Assembly: GCA_014218235.1 (NCBI GenBank)
Contig: JACBKR010000862.1
Coordinates: forward strand, 1-64,000
Origin: Colocasia esculenta
Taxonomy: Eukaryota; Streptophyta; Magnoliopsida; Alismatales; Araceae
Length of the DNA: 64,000 nt
Reading direction: 5' to 3'
Shown: piece after piece, positions 44,450 to 56,045 of the stretch
Numbering within the stretch: the first letter of the stretch is position 1
Layout of the letters: every line of letters begins with the position of its first letter
The notes under the pieces: model-generated
Seen by the model: only the letters and a program-made list of their open reading frames with translations
Database searches by the model: none
What the model was told of the DNA's origin: nothing
Position numbers and translations under genes: made by a program

Positions 44450-44944
44450 CTAGTTGAAAACCCGTGCGATGCACGGTAGTTGTTTATAAAATATTAAGAT
44501 AAATAAAAAATATTATTTATAAAAATATATAATTTTTATTACAAAAAAATTGTTAAACTAAACAGGAAAAATTTGTTCTTAAAACAAAGGAAGGTGGACT
44601 GTACAAAGATAGGCTTAAAATTAAATTTTTTTAAAAAGTTATGGTCTACTCGGTTTAGTAAGATCTTTTAGATGGTGAGTATCTTACTTTGTTTAGAAAA
44701 ATTTCTTCGTTGATTTAGGTGACAATTAATATTTGAGACTTGCCTTACGGAAGGTGTGTTAAAGTTGATAGATTTATTATTTTATGTTAATTGCTATATG
44801 TTAGGATTTGTTTACCCGGATTTTACTTAACCATATTTAACTACGATATAGATAGATTTAGTGGGAAGGTTTAGGCGGGAAAACTCTGCTTCTGGTGCTG
44901 CCACGTGGCTGCACCAGAATTGAGTTTTATTAGAATAGTATAGA
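44450..44944 (-). mobile_element. Non-autonomous Helitron, 495 bp, with exact empty site
   Basis: On the minus strand it starts TCTATACTATTC and ends CTAG, preceded by the terminal hairpin CCGTGCATCGCACGG. It sits between A and T. The equivalent places in unit A (29115-29135) and unit C (57228-57240) read uninterrupted TAGAAAATTA, confirming a clean insertion with no target duplication, as Helitrons do. It contains no Rep/helicase gene. Confidence 0.95.
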
Positions 44945-45068
44945 TTACGGAAATTCCCAACAAAAGAGCATTGTGACAGTTTGAAATCACCATTTCAAAG
45001 ATAGTAGTTGCAGCTGTATCAAAGTATGATTCCACCATAACAAATAAGCACAGAAATTCCACCCAGAT

Positions 45069-45202
45069 AAAGTGCAGATATATCTAGTCATCTTACATAT
45101 TTCTTCTCTCATTGGTGAAAATCAAACTGTCACACAGATCTCTCTCTTCTTTTCCACCAATGAGAGGGAAAAAATGTAAGGTGATTAGATATTTCTGAAC
45201 TT
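45069..45202 (+). repeat. Unit B: hairpin upstream of the NLR
   Basis: Counterpart of 29261-29395. The arms have diverged slightly (AAAGTGCAGATATATCTA outside, ATTGGTG inside). It lies about 355 bp upstream of the NLR ATG. Confidence 0.8.
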
Positions 45203-45555
45203 CAAAAGTGCAGAAATGCCTTTCTCTAATGGAAATGAGAATAAGAAAGAGATTTTAACAAGGTCATCGTATGGGACGAAATTTAGAGATGATTTGTTCA
45301 TTCTTTTCGTGGATTGGTCCCAAATTTCAACTGGGTTTGTTCTGGATTCCTTTTTCTCAAGAACGATGAATAAAAAGAAACAGAGAAAAAAAACTAGCTC
45401 AAACAGCCATTTTAAACTGATGCTGCGGGCCCTCCGTCCCTCTTTAATTTCCTCCATATTGGCGAAGGTCTTCCGTCTTCCGGTTTCGCCGTGTCTTCCT
45501 CCACAGTCCACAGTCCTCTCTGCTGCTGCTCCTCCTCTGGGTGCTGTTGCCGACC

Positions 45556-47958
45556 ATGCCGATCGTCGCCTGCATCCTCCCCGTCGTGACCTTCCTCTGC
45601 CAGCCCGTGTTGGGCGCCTTCGAGACCTGCGTAGGGAACCAAGCCCGACGCTTCTTCGATTTCCTGCCGAACTGGGCGGGCGATCTCTTCGCTCGCTGCT
45701 TGGGAAACCCGGCGGAGGAAGTCCCGGAATCGGCCTCCGAGGTCGTAGGCGCGGAGGAGACGCTGTCGGTGATCCGAAGCCATCTGAATGATGACTCGGT
45801 GGGGATCATCGGGATCTACGGCATGGGTGGAGTGGGGAAGACCACCATCCTCCAGAGGATCAACAACGAGTTCTTCGAATCTGGGAGGCAGGGCTCGTTC
45901 GATCTGGTGATTTGGGTCACCGTGTCCCAGACGGTCAGCATCCCCAACATCCAGAAGCAGATTGCCGAACGCCTGGGGTTATCTTTGTCTGATTCCGTCA
46001 CTTGGGGAGGAAACGCCGGCGTCCTCTTCAAGGCACTCTCCAACAAGCGGTTCCTCGTGCTGCTAGATGATATCTGGAGAGCCATCGACCTGCAGGGCGA
46101 GATCGGGATCCCCAAGCCCAAGGGACGGAGAAGAAATTCCAAGATCGTATTCACCACGCGCTCGTCGCAAGTCTGCAACGACATGGATGCTGATAAGAAG
46201 GTCCGGGTGAAGCCCTTGGATAAGGCTGCTTCCCGGCAACTGTTCTGCAGCAAGCTACGCACAGAGGTGATCCGCACCAACCCAGCCATAGGGCTGCTCG
46301 CCCAGCAGGTCATCGACAAGTGCGGGGGCCTCCCGCTCGCCCTCATCACGGTCGGCAGGGCAATGGCGGACAGGGAAGGCATCCAGGATTGGGAGAACGC
46401 GGTGAAGGCACTGGACCACCGCCCAGAACAACTGGATGATCAGGTACTCCGCTGTTTAAAGTTCAGCTATGACTACTTGAAGAACGACAACATGAGATCT
46501 GCGCTTCTGTTTTGCGCTATGTACGAAGAGGATTTTGAAATCCGTACAGAAGAACTGATTGATTACTGGGTCGGGGAAGGGTTGGTAGATGATGAAAATG
46601 ACGGTGGGGAAGGCAGTATGAATGATGCTCGTGGAGCAGGGCAAGCCCTCATCAACAAACTCCTGGATGCCTGCTTGCTGGAGTTCGGCACACAGAGCTC
46701 GACCGTCAAAATGCACGATGCAGTCAGAGACATGGCGCTTTGGATAAACAGGCACGAGTACAACAAAGTTGACGGATTCTTGGCGTGGGACTCCATAATT
46801 AGGAGGGAGGATCGAGAGCACATCAAGAGGATTCGCCTGTGGAGAAAGGATTTAGAAGATGCAAGGTTCAATCCTGATGTGATTCTGAGTTGCTCGAGCA
46901 ACCGGACCCTTCTGTTAATATCTGTCCGTGGGCTCCGGCCTCCGATTCTCCAGGGGATCGCCAGCGGATCCATGAAGAGTACCCTCCGCGTCCTGGACCT
47001 GTCGAATAACGATACCCTGGAGGAGCTCCCCGCCGAGATTGGGTTGATGGCGGAGCTGCGGTTTCTCGACCTCTCTTTCACAGAAATCACATCGCTACCC
47101 AAAGAATTGGGCAACCTCGTCAAATTAAGGCAGCTGGAGTTGAGAAATACAAAAGTCCTGGAACAGATTCCTCAGGAGGCCATCGCAGGACTCCGGAGCT
47201 TGCAGGTCCTGGACATGTGGGGTACCGTCTACGATTGGGAGGCGGATCCCAGAGGAGGAGAGGATGGTGGTCGGCAATTGGAGTTGGGCGACCTGGAAGC
47301 AGGCCTCCCCCGGCTCGAGGAGCTGCACATCCAACTCGGCACACCGCGCGCATTGGAGAGGTTCTTAAACTCTGACAAGCTGTGCAGTCGCACGAGAGGC
47401 CTTCAGCTCAAGATGCGGCATAGATCACCAAATGAGGGTCCTCCACTCTATGGGGAAGGTGGCAGCCTTCTATTGAGCCTCGACCAACTCCCCCTCCTCG
47501 AGTCTCTCTGGCTCGACTCATTCATGAGCGAGAGGATGTCAGAGGTGGTTCTTGTGGGCTCCAATTTTACTCCCAGAAGCAGCAGCAGTATTGTTAGGCT
47601 GTCGACGTTCGTAATGCTCAACTGCGATGGGTTGAAGATGCTGAAATTGGTGGGGGCATTCCCCTGCCTCCAGGAGATCCATCTGAACAATTGCAGCACA
47701 ATGGAGGAGCTGGCGTGGGACGAAGGTGTGGCGGCCGGCATCGCAGAAGAAGGAACCCAAGACGACGCCGGCCTTCTCCACCGCCATTTCCCGATGCTCA
47801 GGAAGATATATCTGTATGAACTGCCCGCATTGAGGAGCATCGGTCGGCGGCGGAGTGGTGGGACAAGCTCGACGGATTCCGCTGAACCGGTGTCCGGAGC
47901 TGAGACGGATTCCGCTGGATCCCGCCGGTGTGCCCAAGCTCGAGAGGATAGAAGCTGA
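45556..47958 (+). CDS. Unit B: CC-type NLR with altered C-terminus, 800 aa
   Basis: Same family and same short N-terminus as the unit A protein, roughly 90% alike. From ATG 45556: P-loop GMGGVGKTT, LVLLDDIW, KIVFTTR, GLPLAL, FCAMYEED and MHD are all intact, followed by the leucine-rich repeats. Near 47847-47880 a 35-base stretch of unit A is replaced by 33 unrelated bases containing GAGTGGTGGGACA, a word that also occurs 110 bases downstream. This shifts the frame, so the last 35 residues are new and the usual end (DPAGVPKLE...WWDTV...ENRF, still readable to 48043 in another frame) is lost. It may still be expressed, with changed repeat-domain specificity or stability. Confidence 0.85.
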   Translation: MPIVACILPVVTFLCQPVLGAFETCVGNQARRFFDFLPNWAGDLFARCLGNPAEEVPESASEVVGAEETLSVIRSHLNDDSVGIIGIYGMGGVGKTTILQRINNEFFESGRQGSFDLVIWVTVSQTVSIPNIQKQIAERLGLSLSDSVTWGGNAGVLFKALSNKRFLVLLDDIWRAIDLQGEIGIPKPKGRRRNSKIVFTTRSSQVCNDMDADKKVRVKPLDKAASRQLFCSKLRTEVIRTNPAIGLLAQQVIDKCGGLPLALITVGRAMADREGIQDWENAVKALDHRPEQLDDQVLRCLKFSYDYLKNDNMRSALLFCAMYEEDFEIRTEELIDYWVGEGLVDDENDGGEGSMNDARGAGQALINKLLDACLLEFGTQSSTVKMHDAVRDMALWINRHEYNKVDGFLAWDSIIRREDREHIKRIRLWRKDLEDARFNPDVILSCSSNRTLLLISVRGLRPPILQGIASGSMKSTLRVLDLSNNDTLEELPAEIGLMAELRFLDLSFTEITSLPKELGNLVKLRQLELRNTKVLEQIPQEAIAGLRSLQVLDMWGTVYDWEADPRGGEDGGRQLELGDLEAGLPRLEELHIQLGTPRALERFLNSDKLCSRTRGLQLKMRHRSPNEGPPLYGEGGSLLLSLDQLPLLESLWLDSFMSERMSEVVLVGSNFTPRSSSSIVRLSTFVMLNCDGLKMLKLVGAFPCLQEIHLNNCSTMEELAWDEGVAAGIAEEGTQDDAGLLHRHFPMLRKIYLYELPALRSIGRRRSGGTSSTDSAEPVSGAETDSAGSRRCAQAREDRS

Positions 47959-48043
47959 ACGGGAGTGGTGGGACACCGTGGAGTGTGCTGGCAGCGGGGG
48001 CCACGACACCAAACCCGTCTTCGAGAACCGGTTTTTCGAGTGA

Positions 48044-49180
48044 TCGAGTCCAACGATTTGGAGCGTGGGTAATGGCCGACGTACTACATTTGCGTTATTA
48101 AAAGAAGCGTATGTTTGTTTATTAGAAATATTGCACTCTTTGGGAACCGTCTTCCTCCCGCTGTAATAAGCGCATGTTAACGAGGACATTTTTTTCTACC
48201 TTTTAAGTTGTCTTGCATAGCCTTTAAAGCAAAAATCTTCAAGTCTTTTTCTTGCCTTTTAATTATAACTTGTGCGTGAAATCACATATGATGGTTACAC
48301 GCTTAAACCTAAGCTACTACATTAAATCTAAAATAAACCACCAATTCTCTCGTAAGTTTCTAAGACCTTGTGGTTAAGTGAGTGAGAAGTGGGCCGATTT
48401 TTTTTTTGATCACTTAAGTTATGTTAGATATTAGATCGAGAATAAAGTGAAAGTATTTTTAAAAATTTAAAGATATTTTTTATTTATTATCGATCTATTT
48501 TAATACCAAATGACCTCTTAATTATTTTATTTAATACATCATGCAGATAGACCTACTTTTAACAAGTAGGCACATTGAACACCCCGCGCCTGCCATCGTC
48601 GCAATTTTCATCCTCTTTTAAATATTATCAATATTTTAAAAAAAATACAAATACATATTCTTGAGAAAATATACTAGCTTTAAATATAGTTTGAGAAATT
48701 TATTAATCCATCTCGTGCGATTCATTATATTATACTGTGCCATTGTCTTTTTTTAATTTTAGAGCCTAATTTTTTTATTTTATAATCTAAAATTTTATTT
48801 TGATGTCCAAAATGTCTATTTTAATATAGTGAGTGAAATTGGGCATCATTGGATAACAAAATAAAAATTTAGAAATCAAAATAAAAATTGAGTTTCAAAA
48901 TTAAAAGTTGGCTCTAAAATAATGAAAAAAAGGACACAGTGTGGTGTAATGCATCACACAAGGTAGAACTATGAACTACTCAAAGTGCATTTAAAGTTGA
49001 CATCATTATATTGAGGTCAGTAAACTTTACTCTACATTTTTAGATCACAAAGCATAAAAAATTCGTAGGAGCTATCCATTCAACGTATGAACTTCATGAA
49101 CTCTGAGTTTTGATATAATTTTTTTGAACATATTTACTATTTCTATAATAAAAAAAGAGTATTGAACTTTTTTGATATTG
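48044..49180. other. Unit B: AT-rich 3' region of the NLR
   Basis: Colinear with the start of the unit A and C downstream regions. A deletion near 49155-49175 removes about 1.4 kb present in A (33370-34790). No gene. Confidence 0.7.
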
Positions 49181-49183
49181 TCC

Positions 49184-49363
49184 ACCTTAGTGGCTACGTC
49201 TGAGGCCTTCTCACATGCAGCAAAATTTGAACTTTCACACAGTTGTGAAGAACCAACAGGGGGCTGCATCGCCATGCACGGTGGCAGTGGCAGCAGAGGG
49301 AGTTCTACTAGTTACTACGCATCCAACTGGTCTATAATCTCTAACCTGGAACATTTCAAATAG
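49184..49363 (+). other. Unit B: conserved exon-like ORF downstream of the NLR
   Basis: The best-preserved copy of the three. After CACCTTAG the frame runs without a stop through SEAFSHAAKFELSHSCEEP and CIAMHGGSGSRGSSTSYY to LEHFK and TAG (49361-49363). GC content is higher than the surroundings. Gene identity unknown. Confidence 0.5.
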
Positions 49364-50833
49364 GGAAGAGTAGTACCATGTTAGGTTTGTTGTATATATA
49401 TCAAGTTCTTTTAAAATTTCAGATTTAGAGAATTGATGGAAAATAAGATTTTAGATTTAAGCATTAAGTGTTATCAAACACCACCCTAGTAGGTTCTTTT
49501 TCCCATTTTTAACTAATAAAATTAATTTTCTTGCAATCCTTCTCATCCCATTATTAGGTAAAACATGGAAAATTGTTATATTAACTTCCATTCTCGACAC
49601 TGCAATTTAACACAAAAAGCATATATGCACCACAATCCCCTGTTCTATGAAGTGTTTTTTATCACCTTTTTTTGTTGTCAGATAATAATGTGGCAAGTTT
49701 TCATTTGCACGTATGCACCACAAACCAGTTCCCTAGGAATATTTCTACTAAAAAGAAAAGTTGCATGTTGTGGGCAATGTTGGATGAGTTCTAACTCTCT
49801 GTTCCGACTCTTATGTACTACCCAGACTAGCTGCTCTCCTTCTCACATGAAATGCTTAGTTCACTTTTTTAACACACTTCCAATATATTTTAGATCTCTT
49901 ATTTTTACCAATATATTGTTCTCATCTAATAAGATGTAAAAAAATACATTAAAAATACATTGTAAATGGACAATAAACATTTTTTTCTCACATATTTGAT
50001 GATGGTCCCAAGTTCCCATCACAATTATCCCAATGAAGGTCCTTTCCAGTACAGCGGGTGTAAAGGCCCCTTTTTTGCTGCACTGCAACTGTACAGGCTG
50101 TGTAGCTAGCCTTCCAACATGGTTTGTCTGATTGTTCTTGTTTTAATGTATCAGTAAGTTAGATGCGGCAGGGTTGTTGGCATTAATATATGCCTTCAAT
50201 TTTTATCCCAAGCCAAGGACATGTACGCAAGGTTAGCCTTCTCTAATGCATGGTGTCATCATACTTACAATCTTGAGAGGATCTAGTACATATGGAAGTA
50301 AACATTGCAACATCTCTAGTTTTCATGATGAATGAGTTGTAAAATGACTGATGCAAAGAGATTAGTCTAGGATTTGTATATTTCCATCTGGTGGTGCTCA
50401 GTCTGGGGCTAATTGGCATGGAGTGTAGGACCTTGTCTTCGACTTCTATTAAGTTATTATTCTCATATAAATTGCATTTGGTTTAGATGTACTCTTCTTT
50501 GATATATACTTGGGTGAGTTCTGAGTTCCTTTTATTGGAAAACTACTTCATAAGGCACGTTTACTTTTGAAGATGCCATCCGGCCTCACGGGAGCCCAAG
50601 ATCTGATCTTATGGTTAATTCAATTGTTGATGATAGAAATATGTTGGTGAAGACGGATCTAAATTTTTTGTTTAGTATGGTTTCAACAAAATATGGTCAA
50701 GTAAGTGGGATCACTATAAAATATAAAAAAAAAATTGGGTTGGACTCTAAATTATACTAAAGAATTAGGAAATTTAGTAGAGTAACAAGATCTCATTAGA
50801 TTCCATGTATCCAACTAGGAGCGACCTATAGGG
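49364..50833. other. Unit B: distal AT-rich part
   Basis: Colinear with 34982-36910 of unit A without its TRIM. It ends at GCGACCTATAGGG, where the LTR fragment starts. No gene. Confidence 0.7.
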
Positions 50834-52147
50834 TGTAAGACCCGGCCCCCCTCGGGCCCTTGGCCCCGTCCTCAAGGTCGTGACAGGGGCCCTGGCCGCG
50901 ACATGGTCGCGCCAGAGCGGCCTACCGCGACAGGATTGGCGGTTCGTGTCGAGGCGGTGGTGAGCATCGCGTCCTTGTCGCGTCACCCCTGGCTGCCGCG
51001 ACTGTGGTCTGACACGGCTTGACCGCTGTCCTGTCTGTCAGAACGGTCGTGTCGGGTGGCAGGGTCGCGCGACGTTGACGCGACCTGCCAGGCCACCGCG
51101 TTAGCTTTCCCGATCTTCGAGGTTTGACCGTGCTTTTGGTGTCGCGGCGTGGCGGGCGGTCGTGACATGGTCGCGACGCTCCATGGCGTCGCGACAGCGC
51201 CTGAGGGGCCATCAGTTTAAAATCGACAGCGCGCCCCATTTTCCCCCTCTTCTTTCTTTTCACTCCTTCTCCCCCTCTCTCGAGTCCTCTCTCGTTTCGC
51301 GGTGTACCCTTTCGCTCGTGGTGCTCGTGCTGAGGCGTGGACGTGCCGTTCGTGCAGGGCGCGTGCTCGGGTCGTCCGGTGCAGGGAGGAGGCGTTCTTT
51401 CCTACAAGAAGGCCTCAACGGGGTGGTTCTGCGCGTGGAGGTAGGGATCCTCTCTCCTCTTGCTCTGAGCATGCCCCCATCCCCCTTGCGGATCGTGTTG
51501 CCCGTTGGTTTGAGGGTTTGGGGTGAGTGAGGAATCCATGCTCGTGGTTGTGTGAGTTGCTCCCTCGAGCGTAGATCCATGTTTTCGTGGGATTGTGGGT
51601 GGTTTGGATGGTTTAAAGCTTTAAATGCATGTTGTGCATGATCCCCGCCCCCTTTGAGAATGTATTTCGTGTTTTGAGGAGGGTTCACGGAGAAATTGCT
51701 CCGAAACCCTGCTCGGCTGGAAATGCGGTCGCCTCGGAGGCCGCGACCATGTCGCGTCGGTGCGCCCGGCCGCGACGTGGTCGCGACGCTCCTGAGTGTC
51801 GCGTCTAGGTCGCGGCGCGCTAGGGCGTCGCGACATGGTCACGAAAGCGCGCTGTGTCGCGACCCCGACTGAGAGATAGGTTTTGGTCTTTCTCGTCTCC
51901 GCTTCGCTTTACTATACCCGTGGCACCTATGCTAGTTCCCTAGTGCGGTCTACACTAGTCTTTCGCCCGGTGCTCGGCACTTGAGGGCTTGTCCCATGTG
52001 AGAGGTTGTTACCGTTGCCTGAGACCCCCATCCTCGGGAGCCTGTTGAGGGAGTACTCCGGGCTACGAGTGCGCTCGAGTTGGCAGCCACCAGATGGACT
52101 CTGGAGCTTAGGGGAAAATGGTGGTTAGGACAGTAGCGTGTGAGTCG
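50834..52147 (+). repeat. Truncated chromovirus LTR
   Basis: Matches 11690-13006 closely, starting TGTAAGACC, and stops within the LTR at GTGTGAGTC. The left junction is a proper LTR end inside the unit sequence (units A and C continue with AAAAAGAT at this place). The right side is joined through about 40 bases of GGGGAAGAGC-like filler to the unit C PPR. The remaining 0.8 kb of LTR and any target duplication are gone. The GTCGCGAC palindromes are mostly kept, some with CpG to TpG changes. Confidence 0.9.
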
Positions 52148-52187
52148 CGGGGAAGAGCGGGGAAGAGCGAGGAGGATGTGAGGCGTT

Positions 52188-52967
52188 CGGTGAATGAAGG
52201 CATTGAGTACTTGGAGTCTATGAACACACTGCATGGCATTATTCCTAGACCAGAGCACTATGCTTAATTGTGTAGTTGATATTCTGGGACGGGCTGGACA
52301 ACTGGATCGTGCAAGAGGATTTATAGAGGAGATGCCTATCGATCAAGAGATGCCATGTTGTGGAGGACACTTCTCAGTGCTTGTAGAGTCCATAAGAACA
52401 TAGAAATTGGTGAGTTTGCAGCAGAACATCTCCTGCAACTGGAGCCTCATGAATCAGCAACTTATGTCCTTTTATCAAACATATATGCAGTGGCTAGAAA
52501 ATGGGATTGCAGAGATAGGATGAGGCAGATGATGAAAGACAGGGGAGTGAAGAAGGAGCCTGGTCGTAGTTGGATCAAAGTAGAGAATTCTCTCCATGCA
52601 TTCTTTGTTGGTGACCGACTGCATCTGCTGGCCAATGATATCTATAAGTTCCTGGAACATTTGAATGATAAGGCAACAGAAATCGGATACAAACAAGACG
52701 AGGAAGGCTTTCTGCATGACACTGAACAAGAGCAGAAGGATCCAACTGTATATATCCACAGTGAGAAGCTGGCTGTGACATTTGGTCTCATTAGCTTGTC
52801 ACCGGAGATACCAATCCAAGTGATTAAGGAACCTGCGTGTCTGTAATGACTGTCATACCTGGATGAAGTTTGTATCAAGGATCATGGATCGACCAATTGT
52901 TGTAAGAGATTCTTATCGATTTCATCATTTCAAACATGGCAGCTGCTCTTGTAGTGACTATTGGTGA
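52188..52967 (+). pseudogene. Unit C: DYW-class PPR gene tail
   Basis: Begins within the last PPR motifs (GTGAATGAAGGCATTGAG). 52355-52846 is open for 163 codons with the E/E+ motifs, PGRSW and HSEKLA. An extra G near 52829 shifts the frame just before CNDCH, so the zinc-binding Cys pair and DYW end (to TGA 52965-52967) are out of frame. It is very close to unit B in sequence. Confidence 0.9.
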
Positions 52968-54159
52968 CATATAGTAATTGTTAGAAGAGCATTGTGACAG
53001 TTTTACTTGAAATCATGTCTGCACCCTTTTTTTTTATGGCCTTTGGGCCACAAATGGGCTGGAGGCCCAAGAGGGAATCGCAGCAAGCAATTTGCAATAG
53101 AAGCAAGCCAATGGCATGTATGGTTAATACACGAAAAAGCATGGCTATTCTGGGCTGGGGCCTTTGCCACCTCAGCCCTCAAAAGGTGGGCTTTAAAAGC
53201 CCCCTTTTCCAAGGCAAAAGGGCGCTCGTCGGAACCAGCATTTGGGGGAGGAGCAGCAGCCAGAGAAAGAAAGAAGCCTGGGAGGAAAGTCTTCTAGCGT
53301 TGGAAGGAAGCAGAAAGGGAGAGAGAGGAGGTTTTTTTTTTTTTTCAGAACGAAGACGTTTCTCCACTGTCGGCAAAAAAAAGGAGGGGAGTAAGACTCC
53401 GACGGGGCTCTCTGGGAAGGGACTCTGGGTGCAATAATTGAGGGAGTAGAGAGAGGTGAGAGAGGGAGAAAGGGTTCGTTTCCCCCTACGCAGTTCTTTC
53501 ATTCTGCAACTTGTCTCATTCTCCTCTCTTCCTTTTGTATCCCTTGACTGTATGAGATGATGAAAGATGTTGCCCATTTGAAATGTTGATCCCGTGTTTG
53601 TCTTATTCCACTTTCTTTTCTTGTTAAATTATTTCTTTCTTCTTACTGTGTATTCATGGTATGGCGCCCCTGATGGGTTGAAGAAAGACATATGGCATTC
53701 TATATTATGAATGACCCAGTGATCTTTCTTTCTTCATCTCAGTTTATACTATCTTTCCTGTCCATTCAATTTTGAGGCTTGAACCGAAAATAAATTTTGT
53801 ATGTGCCGGATTGAGCAATTTCACACACCCATCTTAGTCTCTACAGAATCACACAGTGATGAATACGCCGAACACGCTGGTCCCCTTGTTTTAAACCAAT
53901 TTAGATGTCATCCATCGGACATTTCTTTTCTGTATGCGCTTAATTTGCCCTGATCTTGGTGCACGGAGATGTCCCAAATAGCAAGCCGCCTCCGTTCATG
54001 CTTACCTGGTCCGGATCACAGGTAAAAACCCCGGCTGTTCTCAGGTTGGGGTGAAAATAATACCCATGCCTGGTTCTCAGGGGTTAAATTGGCCCAAATT
54101 CTCTTTCCTTTTTTTTTTTAGATTTTTATTAGCCCATTTATATAATTGTTTCTTGTCTG

Positions 54160-54490
54160 CAAAGTTGAGGGCCTTGATCGGCAGCCCTGCGCAGTGATGA
54201 TGTAGTGTTGCCGTTCATCTTTCCTTCGCAAATTTGTCATTTTTTTTTTTGCTTCAGGCGCTGAGGGTCTTGAACGGCAGCCCTGAGCAGTGATGACGCA
54301 GTGCTGCCGATCACCTTGCCCCATAATTGTTCCGCTTCCTATTTGAGAGTTTGAGAGGCCTGAACGACAGCCCTGTGCAGTGATGAGGCAGTGCTGCCGT
54401 TCACTCCTTCCGTAGCTTCATAGTTTTCTGGATGTTGAGGGCCCTGAACGGCAGCCCTGCACAGTGCTTATGCAGTGCTGCCGTTCAACC
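54160..54490. repeat. Four tandem hairpin units with GAACGGCAGC / GCTGCCGTTC
   Basis: Each unit of about 90-100 bp has the inverted pair GAACGGCAGC and GCTGCCGTTC around a 21-base CCTG..CAGTG loop (for example 54446-54455 with 54477-54486). Units start near 54166, 54261, 54348 and 54435. Some arm positions are mutated. Confidence 0.85.
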
Positions 54491-54534
54491 CCTCTTCTCC
54501 TGTAAACCCAAATACCCATCTGTTCAGGCCATTC

Positions 54535-54850
54535 AATGTTTCATGCTTTGGAGGCTGCCGTTCAGAATGCCCAAGTGCTTTGAAGGGCTGCCGTTCAGAA
54601 TATTCATGTTTGGAGGGCTGCCGTTCAAAATACCTATGCTTTGAAGGGCTGCCGTTCAGAATGTTTTATGTTTTGGAGGCTGCCGTTCAGAATGCCGTAG
54701 TGCTTTGAAGGGCTGCCGTTCAAAATACTTATGTTTTGGAGGGCTGCCGTTCAAAATACTTATGCTTTGAAGGGCTACCGTTCACAATGTTTTATGCTTT
54801 GGAGGCTGCCGTTCATAATGTTTTATGCTTTAAGGGCCGCCGTTCAGATC
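54535..54850. repeat. Minisatellite, 30-36 bp unit with GGCTGCCGTTCA
   Basis: About ten units of the form GGCTGCCGTTCAAAATACTT plus ATGCTTTGAAG, all in one orientation. Open frames here are translations of the repeat. Confidence 0.9.
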
Positions 54851-55684
54851 GTCTTCCGGCCTCGGCATATACCGGTCTCCTCGAGTACGACTCGGAAATC
54901 GGTGTCGTGCGCCGTAGTGTTGTTGCCTTCGGCATCAACACTTTTGTTGGCACCGTCTCCATCACGGTGGACGGATGTCATGCACACCCCCCCCCCCACA
55001 TGGAAAATAAGGGAAGGTGCTGCCGAATTTTCGTCATGAATCTGACGTTTAACCGCTCCTACCAACGATTTCTGAATGCATTTGTGCCGATATGGTCGCT
55101 AGACAACTTGTGTTGTGATCTGGCATCATCATCAAACATTGTATCGCCACTGTTCGGCGTATATCGTCCCGTGGACATCACATCGGGATTACAAGTGAAT
55201 GTCCCTAGGTATCACCCCAACATATGGTGGGCAGGGGTGATTACCATCATGTCGGATTCTATCGTATGATCGGATTTCCGCCAACGAAAAATTTATCTCT
55301 TTAGCCATGATTTTTTTATTGGACTGTGGTATATTTATGCATGTATGAATGAACAGGTGAATGAACGTCGCCATATTGCACGTCCTCCGATTGACGTATC
55401 GAACACAAGGACAAATAAAAAAAATAAAAATAATAAATAACTGAATAAGCAAGCCAAACAAATGATAGAAATAATGAGAAACGAGAAAAAATCAGTGGAA
55501 ACAAAAAAAAGAAGAAGGATAATAAATGAAAAACAGACAACAAATAAACAGGACAGTTAAAGGGACAGGAAAGAGAATAATAATAAAAAAATAGTTAAAT
55601 TATTAAAATAATAATAATAATAATATAATAAATAATGAAACAAGTTTTCGACTGCAATGATGGTCTTCAATGTATCCTGCTTAA
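54851..55684. other. Spacer between motif arrays
   Basis: A 177-codon frame from the array into 55269 has ordinary amino-acid composition after 54850 (for example NVPRYHPNIWWAG), but I recognise no domain. 55380-55660 is A-rich simple sequence. Confidence 0.35.
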
Positions 55685-56045
55685 AGCCCTGCCGTTCAGT
55701 CTCATTGACAGACACCATCCACCCTGTCGTTCAGTCTCATCGGCAGACTCCCTGACCGCTGCCGTTCAGCTTTACCGGCAGACTCCATGACCCTTGCCGT
55801 TCAGCATTATCGGCAGCCATCATCCCCCTTGCCGTTTATCCTTATCGGCAGACTCCATGACCCCTGCCGTTCAGCTTTTTCGGCAGACTCCATGCCCCCT
55901 GCCGTTCAACTACAGTGTCCCCCGCCGTCCAATACTCATGCGCACAAGCACAACACCCCCTGCCGTTTAAACCCCACAAAATTCATTCCTAAACCCTGCC
56001 GTTCAGCCTTTTGCCCCGCACACGGACACCCTGCCGTTCTAACCC
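55685..56045. repeat. Third array, CTGCCG / CGGCAG hairpins
   Basis: About eleven units of 30-40 bp containing CTGCCGTTCA. In several the unit closes as a hairpin with exactly 11 loop bases, for example 55759-55764 with 55776-55781 and 55864-55869 with 55881-55886. Confidence 0.85.

Noticed and set aside
55189..55543. Hydrophobic minus-strand frames in the insertion
   Set aside because: Phe/Leu-rich translation of A-rich simple sequence; not a membrane protein gene.
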